NCBI GenBank assembly: GCA_021730285.1
Contig: CP082962.1
Location: forward strand, 3,038,001-3,102,000
DNA from: Desulfovibrio sp. JY
GTDB lineage: Bacteria > Desulfobacterota > Desulfovibrionia > Desulfovibrionales > Desulfovibrionaceae
Length of the DNA stretch: 64,000 nucleotides
Direction of reading: 5' to 3'
A program made the position numbers and the translations under genes. Below are positions 8,226 through 17,024 of the stretch, piece after piece (positions within the stretch are counted from its first letter, which is position 1; each line of letters starts with the position of its first letter). The notes beneath the pieces are model-generated. The model had not been told where the DNA came from. It did no database searches and worked only from the letters and a program-made list of their open reading frames with translations.

Positions 8226-8272
8226 AATGAACGGCGATCCACCCGGGAGTTTGGGTGAATCGCCGTTTTCAT
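8226..8272 (-). terminator. nifB terminator
   Basis: A long stem (AACGGCGAT plus CCACCC paired with GGGTGAATCGCCGTT) about 60 bases after the nifB stop, followed on the minus strand by a T-rich run. It closes the nifENB transcript. Confidence 0.75.
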
Positions 8273-8332
8273 AAATATCGACGCCTGGATACGCTACAGG
8301 AGTTTTCCGGCGTGCTGCCGTCCGGCCGGGGA

Positions 8333-9610
8333 TCAGCCGCAACCTTCGCCGCTGCCGCCGCTGCAGCCGCAGGCCTTGCCCAGGCCCTTGCGCCGGCTCT
8401 TGAGCAGGGACAGGTCCCCCGCGCCGTACACCTCGGTCAGGGCCGTTTCCAGGAATCCCGAGCATTCGTAGGGCAGCACCCCGGCCGCGGTCAGCACCTT
8501 GCGCGGCGTTTCGCCGTAAGCCGCCACCAGCACGGCCCGGCAGTCGGAGAGCACCTTGGCCAGTTCCTCCCAGCGTTTGGGGCCGGCCCCCGGGTCCGGG
8601 GCGTAGCGATCCTCGACGTAGGAGAATCCGATGCCTTCCTGTTTCCAGATCTGGAACTTGTGGGCCTCGCCCAGGTGCATGTTGACGAGCATGCCCTCGC
8701 GGGTGGCCACGGCCACGTAGGGGCGCTTGGACAGGTCGGCCCCGGGCACGGTGTGGGAGCATTCGCTTAGAAGCGGGGCCAGTTCGCCCGAGCGGTCGTT
8801 GCACAAGAGGCCCACGGCGTCGGCCCGGCAGCGCTTGCAATGGCTCATCTGGGGCAGCATCTCGCCGGCATTGGCCCGCAGCTCCTTGATCATCTCGGCC
8901 GTGGGCGCGGGCACTTCGGCAAAGGGCGTCTCGGCCACCGGGAAAAGCGGCATGATGTTTTGGATGTCCACCCCGAGTTCGGAGAGCTTTTTGGACACTT
9001 CCAGCACGTGCCGATCGTTGACCCCGGGGATGACGATGGTGTTGGATTTGACGATGACGCCATTTTCCTTAAGAATTTTGATTCCTTCCAGCTGCCGTTC
9101 GAGCAGCAGCCTGGCCGCGTCCTCGCCCCGGTGGATGACCTTGCCGTCCCGGGCCCAGGCATAGATCTTGGCCCCGATCTTCGGGTTTACGGCGTTGACC
9201 GTGACCGTGACGTGGGAGACGCCGAGTTCGGCCAGTTCCGCGGCCCGGGCCGGCAGGGCCAGGCCGTTGGTGGACAGGCAGAAAAGCATCTGGGGGAATT
9301 TTTCCTTGAGCAGGCGGATGGTCTCGATGGCTTCCGGATTGGCCATGGGGTCGCCCGGACCGGCGATGCCGGCCACCGTGATGCGGGGCTCTTTCTCCAG
9401 CACCTTTTCCATGTACAGGACGGCCTGTTCCGGAGTGAGCACGGCGCTGGTCACGCCGGGGCGCGATTCGCTCACGCAATCGTATTTGCGATTGCAGAAG
9501 TTGCACATGATGTTGCACTTGGGCGCAACGGGCAGGTGGACACGGCCGCAGGAGCCGGCGGATTCGCGGTTGAAGCAGGGGTGCTTGGAAAGGTCTTTGG
9601 TGGTGGTCAT
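8333..9610 (-). CDS. nifB: Nitrogenase cofactor biosynthesis protein NifB
   Basis: A 425-residue radical-SAM enzyme that fuses two 4Fe-4S clusters with a carbide carbon and extra sulfur to make NifB-co, the Fe8S9C precursor of FeMo-co. The radical SAM motif is Cys32-x3-Cys36-x2-Cys39 (CNIMCNFC). Other family cysteines are Cys12, Cys21 and CKRCRADAVGLLC. Residues about 300-400 form a NifX/NafY-like C-terminal domain. The tail is Gly/Cys-rich (CGCSGG). It is the last gene of nifE-nifN-nifB, 12 bases after nifN. Confidence 0.97.
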   Translation of the reverse strand: MTTTKDLSKHPCFNRESAGSCGRVHLPVAPKCNIMCNFCNRKYDCVSESRPGVTSAVLTPEQAVLYMEKVLEKEPRITVAGIAGPGDPMANPEAIETIRLLKEKFPQMLFCLSTNGLALPARAAELAELGVSHVTVTVNAVNPKIGAKIYAWARDGKVIHRGEDAARLLLERQLEGIKILKENGVIVKSNTIVIPGVNDRHVLEVSKKLSELGVDIQNIMPLFPVAETPFAEVPAPTAEMIKELRANAGEMLPQMSHCKRCRADAVGLLCNDRSGELAPLLSECSHTVPGADLSKRPYVAVATREGMLVNMHLGEAHKFQIWKQEGIGFSYVEDRYAPDPGAGPKRWEELAKVLSDCRAVLVAAYGETPRKVLTAAGVLPYECSGFLETALTEVYGAGDLSLLKSRRKGLGKACGCSGGSGEGCG

Positions 9611-9622
9611 TGCGCGCTCCTT

Positions 9623-10978
9623 TTAAAGATAGCCGTATCCGACGCCGCTGTCGGCCTGCTTGCGTTCGAGGATGGTGTTGACGAGCCGGTCGAAAAGCGT
9701 CTGGGTGCCGCGGTAGCCCACATGGAGCAGGCGCGGGCCGCCGAAGCGGTCGTGGATGGGAAATCCGACGCGAAGAAGCGGCACGCCCATGTCCTTGGCG
9801 TAGCGGTACCCCTTGCTATGCCCGACGAGGATATCCGGAGCGAGGTCGGCGGCCTGTTCGGCGATGTCGTGGAAGTCCACGCCTTCCCTGGCCTCGGGCG
9901 GTTCGGGCAGGATGCCCTCGGTCACATCGGCCAGGGCCTGCTTGAAGTTGCGACAGGTGGCGCCGGTGGCGGCCAGGATGGGCTTGACGCCGATTTCGGC
10001 CAGAAAGGCCACCATGGCGATGACGAGATCTTCCTCGCCGTAGACGATGGCCCTTTTCCCGGCCACGTACTTGTGGCCGTCGACGTAGGCGTCGATGAGC
10101 CGGCCGCGCTCGGCGGCGTGCTTTTCCGGCAGGGGCGTGCCGGTCAGCTCTTCCAGGGCGGCGAAAAAGGCGTCGGATTCGCGCACGCCGATGGGCAGGC
10201 CGACGCGGATGTTGCGCACCTCGAAGCGGCGCTCCAGGTTGGTCCCGGCGCTTTCGGCCATGTGGTCGGCCCGGCCGCATTCGATGGAGCCGAGCGCGCC
10301 GGACATGGCCCGGATGGAGGCCACGGGCGTGCCGCCGGCCGGCAGCTTCTCGTAGTCGAGCAGGGCCGGGCGGTCCATGGCTTCGGAAATGTCGGGCAGG
10401 ACCGTGTAGGCGACGCCGTAGTCGTCCAGGATTTCCTTGAAGTAGCGGATGTCGGCCGGGGAGACGAAGCCGGGGATGAGATTGACGCGGCGTTCGGCCG
10501 GGGCCTTTTCCCGCACGAGCTGGGAGGCCAGGGCCGCCGTTGCCGCGTGCCAGCCTTCCATGTGGGTGCCGGAGTAGCTCGGGGTGGAGACGTTGACGAT
10601 CTCGGGCAGGGGCAGGTCGCTGAACTCCTTGCGGAACTCGTAGAGAAGGCGCGGCACGTCGTCGCCGATGGTCTCGGTCAGGCAGGTGGTGGCCACGCCG
10701 ACCACCGTGGCCCCGTACTTGGACATGACGTTCAAGATGCCCTTTTTGAGGTTGGGGCCGCCGCCGAAGACCGCCTGCTTTTCGCCCAGCGCCGAGGAGG
10801 CGATGTCCATGGGCTCACGGAAATGGCTGATGATGTAGCGGCGCATGTAGGTGGCGCAACCCTGGGAGCCGTGCAGGAAGGGAATGGCCCCTTCCACGCC
10901 CCGGAAGGCCAGGGCCGCGCCGAGCGGCGTGCACAGCTTGCAGGCGTTGGTGGTGGAAACGTAGGGCGAATCGCTCAT
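9623..10978 (-). CDS. nifN: Nitrogenase cofactor scaffold NifN
   Basis: A 451-residue beta subunit of the NifEN scaffold on which NifB-co is matured with molybdenum and homocitrate. Early cysteines (NACKLCTPLGAALAF and GSQGCATYMRRYI) give P-cluster-like 4Fe-4S ligands shared with NifE. PSYSGTHMEGWHAA and GDDVPRLL fit the NifN/NifK family. Its start overlaps the nifE stop by four bases (ATGA), supporting equal expression of the heterotetramer. Confidence 0.96.
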   Translation of the reverse strand: MSDSPYVSTTNACKLCTPLGAALAFRGVEGAIPFLHGSQGCATYMRRYIISHFREPMDIASSALGEKQAVFGGGPNLKKGILNVMSKYGATVVGVATTCLTETIGDDVPRLLYEFRKEFSDLPLPEIVNVSTPSYSGTHMEGWHAATAALASQLVREKAPAERRVNLIPGFVSPADIRYFKEILDDYGVAYTVLPDISEAMDRPALLDYEKLPAGGTPVASIRAMSGALGSIECGRADHMAESAGTNLERRFEVRNIRVGLPIGVRESDAFFAALEELTGTPLPEKHAAERGRLIDAYVDGHKYVAGKRAIVYGEEDLVIAMVAFLAEIGVKPILAATGATCRNFKQALADVTEGILPEPPEAREGVDFHDIAEQAADLAPDILVGHSKGYRYAKDMGVPLLRVGFPIHDRFGGPRLLHVGYRGTQTLFDRLVNTILERKQADSGVGYGYL

Positions 10979-12384
10979 ATGCCTTCTCCCCCGGCCGCGC
11001 GCTTGGCGGTCTCCTGTTCCTTCAGTGCCTTGGCCATGGCCTCGCGCCTGGGCACGAAGCGCCAGATGGGGCTGGTGGCCGAGGCGTGCACTTCCTTGGC
11101 GAAATTGAGCATGCCGACGAAGCCTTCCAGGGCCTCCTTGCGCTCGTGGTTGTGGTCGCAGAAGCCGACCCCGAGCTTGTGGGCGATGGGCCGTTCCTTG
11201 ACCCCGCCGACAAAGAGATCCACGTCGAGTTCCCGGACGAATTTCGACAGCTCCAGCGGATTGGAGTCGTCGACGATGACCGTACCCGGGTCGCAGATGG
11301 AGGCCAGTTCCTCGTAGTCTTCCTTGGTGCCGGTCTGGGACCCGACCAGGACCACCTTCATGCCCAGGTGGCGAAAGGCCTTGATGAGCGAGAAGGCCTT
11401 GAACGCGCCGCCGACGTAGACGGCCGCCCGCTTGCCCTCGAGATCCTTGCGGTACTCCTTGAGCTTGGGCAAAAGCAGGCTCAGTTCCTCGCGCACGAGC
11501 TTCTGGGTGCGCTCGACGATGCCCGGATCGAGATGCTTGAAGCGGTCGGCCACGGCGTAGAGCGAGTCGGCCATGTCCTCGATGCCGAGGTAGGACACCC
11601 GCATGAAGGGCGTGCCGAACTTCTCTTCCATCATTTTGGCCAGTTCCATGGTGGAGCCGGAGCACTGTACGATATTGAGCCCCGCGCCGTGGCAGCGGCG
11701 GATGTCGGCCACCCGGCCGTCGCCAGTGATGTTGGCCACCACCTGGACGCCCATCTTCTCGAAATATTCCCGGATGATCCAGATTTCTCCGGCCAGGTTG
11801 AAGTCGCCCAGGATGTTGACCGACATGGGGCTGATGTCCGAGGTGTCGCCGGTGCCGGCCAGGGTGAAAAGGGCCTTGCAGGCGGCGGCGTAGCCTTCGC
11901 GCTTGTTGCCCTTGAAGCCTTCGGACTGGACCGGGATGACCGGAATGCCGGTCTTTGCGGCCACGTCGCGGCACACCGCGTTCACATCGTCGCCGATGAT
12001 GCCCACGATGCAGGTGGCGTAGACGAAGGCGGCGTTGGGCTTATGGCGTTCGATGAGTTCGAGCAGGGCGGCCTTGAGCTTTTTCTCGCCGCCGAAGATG
12101 ACGTCGCGTTCCTGGAGGTCGGTGGAGAAGCTTAGGCGATGCAGCTCGGGGCCGGAGGAAAGCGCGCCCCGGATATCCCATGTATAGACGGCGCAGCCGA
12201 TGGGGCCATGGACCAGATGCAGGGCGTCGGCGATGGGGTAGAGCACCACGCGCGAACCGCAAAAGACGCAGGCCCGCTGGGACACCGCCCCGGCCAGGCT
12301 GTCGCGGTTGCAGGCCAGTTCAAAAGGCCCTTCCCCCTTGCGGTGGATCTGATCGCGCCGTTCTTCGAAAATGGCCTGTTCCAT
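10975..12384 (-). CDS. nifE: Nitrogenase cofactor scaffold NifE
   Basis: A 469-residue alpha subunit of NifEN. The cluster ligand motif CVFCGSRVVLYPIADALHLVHGPIGCAVYTW is characteristic, followed by YATCIVGIIGDDV and the cofactor-holding Cys in NIVQCSGS. It is first in nifE-nifN-nifB and follows a candidate sigma-54 promoter 47 bases upstream. The structural nifHDK genes are not in this window, so this operon appears physically separate from them or they lie outside. Confidence 0.96.
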   Translation of the reverse strand: MEQAIFEERRDQIHRKGEGPFELACNRDSLAGAVSQRACVFCGSRVVLYPIADALHLVHGPIGCAVYTWDIRGALSSGPELHRLSFSTDLQERDVIFGGEKKLKAALLELIERHKPNAAFVYATCIVGIIGDDVNAVCRDVAAKTGIPVIPVQSEGFKGNKREGYAAACKALFTLAGTGDTSDISPMSVNILGDFNLAGEIWIIREYFEKMGVQVVANITGDGRVADIRRCHGAGLNIVQCSGSTMELAKMMEEKFGTPFMRVSYLGIEDMADSLYAVADRFKHLDPGIVERTQKLVREELSLLLPKLKEYRKDLEGKRAAVYVGGAFKAFSLIKAFRHLGMKVVLVGSQTGTKEDYEELASICDPGTVIVDDSNPLELSKFVRELDVDLFVGGVKERPIAHKLGVGFCDHNHERKEALEGFVGMLNFAKEVHASATSPIWRFVPRREAMAKALKEQETAKRAAGGEGI

Positions 12385-12430
12385 GAAGGCTCCTTTCCCC
12401 GGTCACCATCTGTCGGGGTCAGCGAGACTC

Positions 12431-12446
12431 TACAAGGATCATGCCA
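12431..12446 (-). promoter_or_regulatory. Candidate sigma-54 (-24/-12) promoter of nifENB
   Basis: The minus strand reads TGGCATGATCCTTGTA, matching TGGCACGNNNNTTGCW at nearly all positions with correct -24/-12 spacing; the -12 C is T. It lies 47 bases before nifE. No clear NifA site (TGT-N10-ACA) was found upstream. Confidence 0.6.
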
Positions 12447-12598
12447 GGAAAGGTCTTGTTGATTTATAAGGATTTTTTGTCACGACCCTGCCTGGGTATT
12501 ACAAAAATGTACGCGGGATGGCGACAGAAATGTAGAGACAGGCACGCTTGCCTGCAAAAGCGTGGCCGGAGCCGGCGCAACGTGTCTTGCCCCGGGTG

Positions 12599-13288
12599 TC
12601 AGGCCCTGGCCAGGCGCCGCGCCCAAAGCCGGCCGACGACCACCACGCCCACGGCCCCGACGACCTCGCCGGCGTACACGGCCGTTTGGCCGGGTCGGGC
12701 CAACGACGCCACCCAGGCGTCGGTCAGGATCATTTCGGCCGCCACCTTGCCGAGTACGGCCGCGCCAAGCGCGATGATGATCGGGAACCGGTCCATAAGG
12801 CGCGACAGGGCGTTCGCCGCGAAGACGACAAAGGGGATGGACAGCCCCAGGCCGAAGATCAGCAGGGCCAGGTTGCCCCGGGACGCGCCGGCCACGGCCA
12901 GGATGTTGTCCGTGGACATGACCAGGTCGGCCGCGACAATGGTCGTTATGGCCTGCAAAAAGGTCGTGCAGGACTTTTCCTTGTCCGCCGCGTCGCCCTC
13001 GGCGAAGAGCTTGACCGCGATCACGGCCACGAGCAGGCCTCCGGCAAGCTTCAAAAAGGGCAGGTCGAGGAGCTGCGCCGCGACGAAGGTGAGGGCCACG
13101 CGCAACACGACCGCCGCGCCGGCTCCCACGGCAATGCCCTTCGTGCGGGACCGGGGCGGCAGGTTGCGCACGGCCAGGGCGATGACCACGGCGTTGTCGC
13201 CGGCCAGGACCACGTCGATGGCCACGATGCTTAGAAGTTGCAGCAGGAAATCGAGGGAAAAGGAAAAACCGGAGAGAAAATCAGGCAT
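12599..13288 (-). CDS. TerC/YjbE-family membrane protein
   Basis: A 229-residue integral membrane protein with about seven hydrophobic segments. The family's paired acidic motifs occur twice: DVVLAGDNAVVIA (near 25-37) and ADLVMSTDNILAVAG (near 120-134). Relatives export manganese or load metal onto secreted proteins; the exact substrate is uncertain. The gene is single, upstream of nifE on the same strand but with a 214-base gap holding the nif promoter. No yybP-ykoY riboswitch was recognised in the leader. Confidence 0.85.
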   Translation of the reverse strand: MPDFLSGFSFSLDFLLQLLSIVAIDVVLAGDNAVVIALAVRNLPPRSRTKGIAVGAGAAVVLRVALTFVAAQLLDLPFLKLAGGLLVAVIAVKLFAEGDAADKEKSCTTFLQAITTIVAADLVMSTDNILAVAGASRGNLALLIFGLGLSIPFVVFAANALSRLMDRFPIIIALGAAVLGKVAAEMILTDAWVASLARPGQTAVYAGEVVGAVGVVVVGRLWARRLARA

Positions 13289-13481
13289 GGGTGCTCCCTT
13301 GGCCAGCCGGCTCTAGCAAACCGGGCCGGCCGGGGCAATGCCCCCTGGGCGGCAGGATTGTCTCACGCCCGTCACTGTCCCGTCGCCTGCCGGGCCGGGG
13401 CCTTGCGTATAAGCGGCGGTCAACAGCGCATTTTCCAACCAACCGGCCGTCCAATCGGCCAACCGGAATCCGCCCGCACCC

Positions 13482-14648
13482 ATGGCAAAAAAACTCCCCA
13501 CCCGCGTCCAGGACGCCTTTTTCCGCCTCGTTCACGGCAACCGCCTCGTCTACAACACCTGCTGGGAAGACCCGCGTCTGGACCGGCAGCTGCTCAAGCT
13601 GACCCCCCATTCCCGCGTGGCGGTCATCACCTCGGCCGGGGACAACGCCCTGGATTACCTTCTCGAAGATCCGGCCCGAATCGACTGCGTGGACGTCAAT
13701 TTTCGCCAAAACGCCCTGCTCGAGCTCAAGCGGGCCCTTTTCAGCCAGGCTTCCTTCGAGGAACTCTACGCCTTTTTCGGCGAGGGCGGCGGGGCGGCCT
13801 GCGCCGGCATCTACCAGCGTATCCGGGAGACGTTGCCGGCCTACGCCGCCGATTTCTGGGACCGCAACATCGACTATTTCAAAAACGGCCGCCTGTCGCG
13901 TTCCTTCTACTACCATGGTGCGTCCGGGGCGGTGGCCTTTGCCTTCTCGAAGATGCTCAGCGCACTCAAGCCCGGCCTGCGGCGAAACATCCCCCGGCTG
14001 CTTGGCGCGGCCAGCCTCGAAGAGCAGCGCCGCGTCTTTGCCGCAATCGAACCCGTCTTCTGGGATCGTTTCAGCCGCTGGCTGGTCGGGCGGCCCGAGA
14101 CCATGGCCCTGCTCGGTGTGCCGCGCCCGCAAATCGACCTTATCCGCGCCTCCCATCCCGGCGGCCTGGAAGGCTTCGTGCGCGACAAGGTCAAGCAGGT
14201 CTTTACCGGCCCGCCCATGGCCGAGAATTATTTCTGGCGCGTCTACCTGACCGGCCGCTACACCCGGCGCTGTTGCCCCGAGTACCTCAAGGCGGACAAT
14301 TTCGCGGCCATCCGCGACCGTCTGCCGCGCCTGGCCAGCCATACCGACACGTTAAGCGGTTTTCTGCGCCGCCATGACGGGCCCGGCTACAGCCACTTCA
14401 TCCTGCTCGACCACCAGGACTGGCTGGCCAGCCACGCGCCGGCCGCCCTGGCCGAGGAATGGGAGCTCATCTTCGCCAACGCCGCTCCCGGCGCGCGCAT
14501 CCTCATGCGCTCGGCCGGGCTAACCGTGGACTTTCTGCCCCGCGACGCCCGCCGGCGGTTGCGCTTTTTCCCGGAACTGACCGAACCGCTCCACGCCGCC
14601 GACCGCGTCGGCACCTACGGCAGCCAGCATCTGGCGGTGGTGGCATGA
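13482..14648 (+). CDS. btaA: BtaA-type SAM:diacylglycerol 3-amino-3-carboxypropyltransferase
   Basis: A 388-residue protein of the DUF3419/BtaA family. It transfers the 3-amino-3-carboxypropyl group from S-adenosylmethionine to diacylglycerol to give diacylglyceryl-homoserine, the first step to the betaine lipid DGTS. Visible features are the N-terminal LVYNTCWEDPRLDRQLL signature, the SAM-binding stretch VAVITSAGDNALDYLL, VDVNFRQNALLELK, and C-terminal HFILLDHQDWLA. Its stop overlaps the start of a methyltransferase gene (ATGA), matching btaA-btaB pairs described in alphaproteobacteria. Betaine lipids usually replace phospholipids under phosphate shortage; no clear Pho box was found. Confidence 0.87.
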   Translation: MAKKLPTRVQDAFFRLVHGNRLVYNTCWEDPRLDRQLLKLTPHSRVAVITSAGDNALDYLLEDPARIDCVDVNFRQNALLELKRALFSQASFEELYAFFGEGGGAACAGIYQRIRETLPAYAADFWDRNIDYFKNGRLSRSFYYHGASGAVAFAFSKMLSALKPGLRRNIPRLLGAASLEEQRRVFAAIEPVFWDRFSRWLVGRPETMALLGVPRPQIDLIRASHPGGLEGFVRDKVKQVFTGPPMAENYFWRVYLTGRYTRRCCPEYLKADNFAAIRDRLPRLASHTDTLSGFLRRHDGPGYSHFILLDHQDWLASHAPAALAEEWELIFANAAPGARILMRSAGLTVDFLPRDARRRLRFFPELTEPLHAADRVGTYGSQHLAVVA

Positions 14649-15283
14649 GCAGGAATGCCTGCGCCAACGAGGCGCTGCTCGGCTACTACAAGTGGCATTC
14701 GCGCATCTACGACGCCACGCGCTGGAGCTTTCTTTTCGGCCGCGACCGCATTGTGCGTCTGGCCGCTGCGGCCCTTGGCCCCCGTCGCGAAAAGCCCCTG
14801 CGCATCCTGGAGGTCGGCTGCGGCACCGGCCGCAATCTGACCCGCCTGCTGGCCACCTTTCCCGCCGCCCGCGTCACCGGCATCGACCTGTGCCCCTCCA
14901 TGCTTAAGCGGGCGAGGAGCGCCACGGCCGGTCAGGCCGCGCGCGTGCGGCTCCTCTGCGCGCCCTATGCCCCCGAAAGCTTCGATCCCGCCAGCGCCGA
15001 CCTCATCCTCTTTTCCTACAGCCTGACCATGTTCAACCCCGGCTTCGAGGCGGCCCTGGACGCGGCGCGCGGCCACCTCGCCGTGGACGGCCTTCTGGCC
15101 GTGGCCGACTTCCGCCGCAGCCGCTTCCCCTGGTTCGAGCGCTGGATGGGCGTCAACCACGTCCGCATGGACGACCACCTGCTTCCCGCCCTGGAGCGCC
15201 GCTTCATCGCCCGGTGCCAGGAATCCCGTCCGGCCTACGCCGGTTTCTGGGACTACTTCTGCTACCTGGGCCAGGCGCGGTAA
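14645..15283 (+). CDS. btaB: BtaB-type SAM-dependent N-methyltransferase
   Basis: A 212-residue class I methyltransferase with SAM motif ILEVGCGTGRN (54-64), an acidic residue after the second strand (VTGIDLCPSML), and motif IV LILFSYSLTMFN. In the bta pathway this enzyme trimethylates diacylglyceryl-homoserine to DGTS. The four-base overlap with btaA and the length (bacterial BtaB is about 210 residues) support the call. It ends the operon; no clear terminator follows within 60 bases. Confidence 0.82.
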   Translation: MSRNACANEALLGYYKWHSRIYDATRWSFLFGRDRIVRLAAAALGPRREKPLRILEVGCGTGRNLTRLLATFPAARVTGIDLCPSMLKRARSATAGQAARVRLLCAPYAPESFDPASADLILFSYSLTMFNPGFEAALDAARGHLAVDGLLAVADFRRSRFPWFERWMGVNHVRMDDHLLPALERRFIARCQESRPAYAGFWDYFCYLGQAR

Positions 15284-16150
15284 CGGCGCGGGCAGCGTCC
15301 GAGCCCCCGCAGAGCCCCGCCCTGGGGCCGCCGAAAGGCGAGCGTCTCCCCGGCATCGCTCGGGGTGTGTGATCTTCACTTTTTTCACAATTTCCGTGGC
15401 GTGTATCGCACGGCCAGTGCGTTGTTTGTGCGGCGAGGCGCAAACTTCGGCTCTTTTGCCGTTTGCATCATGCATCGGAGAAGTGAGGTTTAATGGATCC
15501 GGTGCGGGGAGAAAATTTTTCACGAATTGGAATTTTAAAAATAAATACAATAATATTAATATATTACATTTGTGCGTTTGCCTGCGGCCCAGGCATGGAG
15601 TCGTATTTCTATAATAGATGCTCTGGCGGCGGGTGAGGGGACATGCTACAATAAGGTAACTTTTTCATCCTTGACTGGCGTGGGGAAAGGGGTTTATAAG
15701 CTTCCGGCAGTCGTAACACAGATAGTAAAAATCATGACACGGCTAGCGCGATTGTTATTTGAAAATTGCAGCATGATACAAGCTACGCGGCAGCGTCGCT
15801 TCAATTCCAGGCGCAAATTGTGAAAAAAAGATCATAAAACGCCAGCCATGAAGGCTGGCGCTATTGTTGTTTTGAGTAACGCTGACTGTAAAAGGAAAGT
15901 AAAACATAGTGGCACTGGTTGCCAGAGTATGTTTGAATAGAAACTTGTAGAAAAGATTTGAAAGAATAAAACAAAAAAAGATACGGTCCGTGACAATTTC
16001 TAGATTGGATGTGCAAGTGGACATGCTGCTTTGACAAATATTGATGCTCAATGGCGTGTTTGATTTCTCAGGTATGGTTGTTTTTTAGTGTGGTTGACTG
16101 TTTTGTGGTGTCCATGTCCGGCTTTACCAACGGATGAGGCTTTTGACCGC
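15284..16150. other. AT-rich non-coding gap before the nuo operon
   Basis: About 870 bases without a supported gene. From about 15480 to 16100 the base composition drops far below the GC-rich surroundings, with runs such as AATATTAATATATT. The longest frame (minus strand 15755-16051, 98 codons) is AT-rich, lacks a ribosome site and resembles nothing known. A hairpin with a minus-strand T run sits at 15840-15860. The segment may be acquired DNA, a decayed gene, a small-RNA locus or a long promoter region for nuo. Confidence 0.5.
15840..15860 (-). terminator. Terminator-like hairpin in AT-rich gap
   Basis: Perfect 8-bp stem CGCCAGCC/GGCTGGCG around a 5-base loop. On the minus strand it is followed by TTTTATGATCTTTTTTT, so it better fits termination of a leftward transcript. 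No protein gene is seen upstream of it on that strand. Confidence 0.6.
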
Positions 16151-16197
16151 TGGAAATCAGCTTGTTCGATTTCCAAAATGAGAGCAGCGGGGCGCTT

Positions 16198-16713
16198 ATG
16201 AACGAAATGTATCTTGGCCAGTTCGCCTTCGCCTTTTACACCCTGATCGTCCTGGCCGGCGGCGGCCTTGCCGTTTCCGCCGCGAGCCTGGTCAGGGCCA
16301 TGCTGGGGCTTGTCGTGGCCCTTTTTGGCGTGGCTGGACTGTATCTTCTGCTTTTGGCCGATTTCGTGGCCCTGATGCAGATCCTCATCTATGTCGGCGC
16401 GGTCACCGTCCTGATCTTCTTCGCCATCATGCTCACCCGGGCCGCCGCGGACGGCGGCGAGGCGGAAGGACCCGGGGCCGGCGGCATCCTGCGCGCCATC
16501 CCGGCCTTTCTCGTCCCGGCGGGCATCCTGGTGCCGCTTCTGGCCGTGTACGGCGCGACCGGATTCCCCACGCCCAAAAACGTCAGCCCGGCCCAGCTCG
16601 GCGCCGGGTTGCTCGGCCCCTACACCCTGGCCTTCGAGCTGATCTCCGTGGTGCTGCTCGCGGCCATGGCCGGGGCTGTCATTCTGGCCTTTGAAAAGCG
16701 AGAACCCAGATGA
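16198..16713 (+). CDS. nuoJ: Complex I subunit NuoJ
   Basis: A 171-residue membrane subunit with five hydrophobic segments. The pi-bulge/loop motif of TM3 is visible as LLLADFVALMQILIYVGAVTVLIFFAIML. NuoJ sits in the hinge between the Q module and the proton pumps. A TTG at 16162 is in frame, but ATG 16198 was preferred for family length. It is the first gene of a 13-gene operon and overlaps nuoK by four bases (ATGA). Confidence 0.93.
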   Translation: MNEMYLGQFAFAFYTLIVLAGGGLAVSAASLVRAMLGLVVALFGVAGLYLLLLADFVALMQILIYVGAVTVLIFFAIMLTRAAADGGEAEGPGAGGILRAIPAFLVPAGILVPLLAVYGATGFPTPKNVSPAQLGAGLLGPYTLAFELISVVLLAAMAGAVILAFEKREPR

Positions 16714-17021
16714 ACAATCCGCTCGTGCTTTACCAGGTCGTGGCCGTGATGCTGCTGTGCCTGGGGCTTTATGCCCTGGTGGCCCGGCGCACCCTCATCG
16801 GCATGCTCATCGGCGTGGAACTGATGTTAAACGGCGCGGGACTTTCCATCGTGGCCGCCGCCCAGCTCACGCCCATGGACGCCGTCCTCGGCCAGCTCGG
16901 CGCGCTGCTGGTCATGGGGCTTGCCGCCGCCGAAGCCACGCTGGTCCTGGCCATTGTCCTGGTGGTCAACAAACGTTTCGGGGACGCCGCCGCCGACGGC
17001 CCCAGCGAACTGAAGGGGTAG
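16710..17021 (+). CDS. nuoK: Complex I subunit NuoK
   Basis: A 103-residue three-helix subunit, the usual NuoK length. Two membrane glutamates of the family are present: GVELMLNG in TM2 and AAAEATLVLAIVL in TM3. It is homologous to MrpC. Translation is coupled to nuoJ by an ATGA overlap, and the next antiporter-like gene starts 3 bases after its stop. Confidence 0.95.
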   Translation: MNNPLVLYQVVAVMLLCLGLYALVARRTLIGMLIGVELMLNGAGLSIVAAAQLTPMDAVLGQLGALLVMGLAAAEATLVLAIVLVVNKRFGDAAADGPSELKG

Positions 17022-17024
17022 CTC

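Noticed and set aside
8840-11317. 825-codon plus-strand open frame opposite nifB/nifN
   Set aside because: Antisense to clear nif genes; composition (Gly, His, Asp-rich) is typical of GC-rich shadow frames, with no domain or ribosome site.
12385-12598. NifA upstream activator site
   Set aside because: TGT and ACA triplets occur but not with 10-base spacing.
13372-13389. Possible Pho box before btaA (CTGTCCC...CTGCC)
   Set aside because: Repeat spacing is 12 rather than 11 bases and the second half is poor.
15906-15925. TGGCACTGGTTGCC resembling a -24/-12 promoter
   Set aside because: Spacing between GG and GC is two bases too short.
15755-16051. 98-codon minus-strand frame in the AT-rich gap
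   Set aside because: AT-driven Phe/Ser/Ile-rich sequence, no ribosome site or known domain, and it runs through the hairpin at 15840-15860.
16151-16166. Possible sigma-54 site TGGAAATCAGCTTGTT before nuoJ
   Set aside because: Only TGG and TTG agree, -12 C is missing, and it lies only about 32 bases before the start; too weak to annotate.
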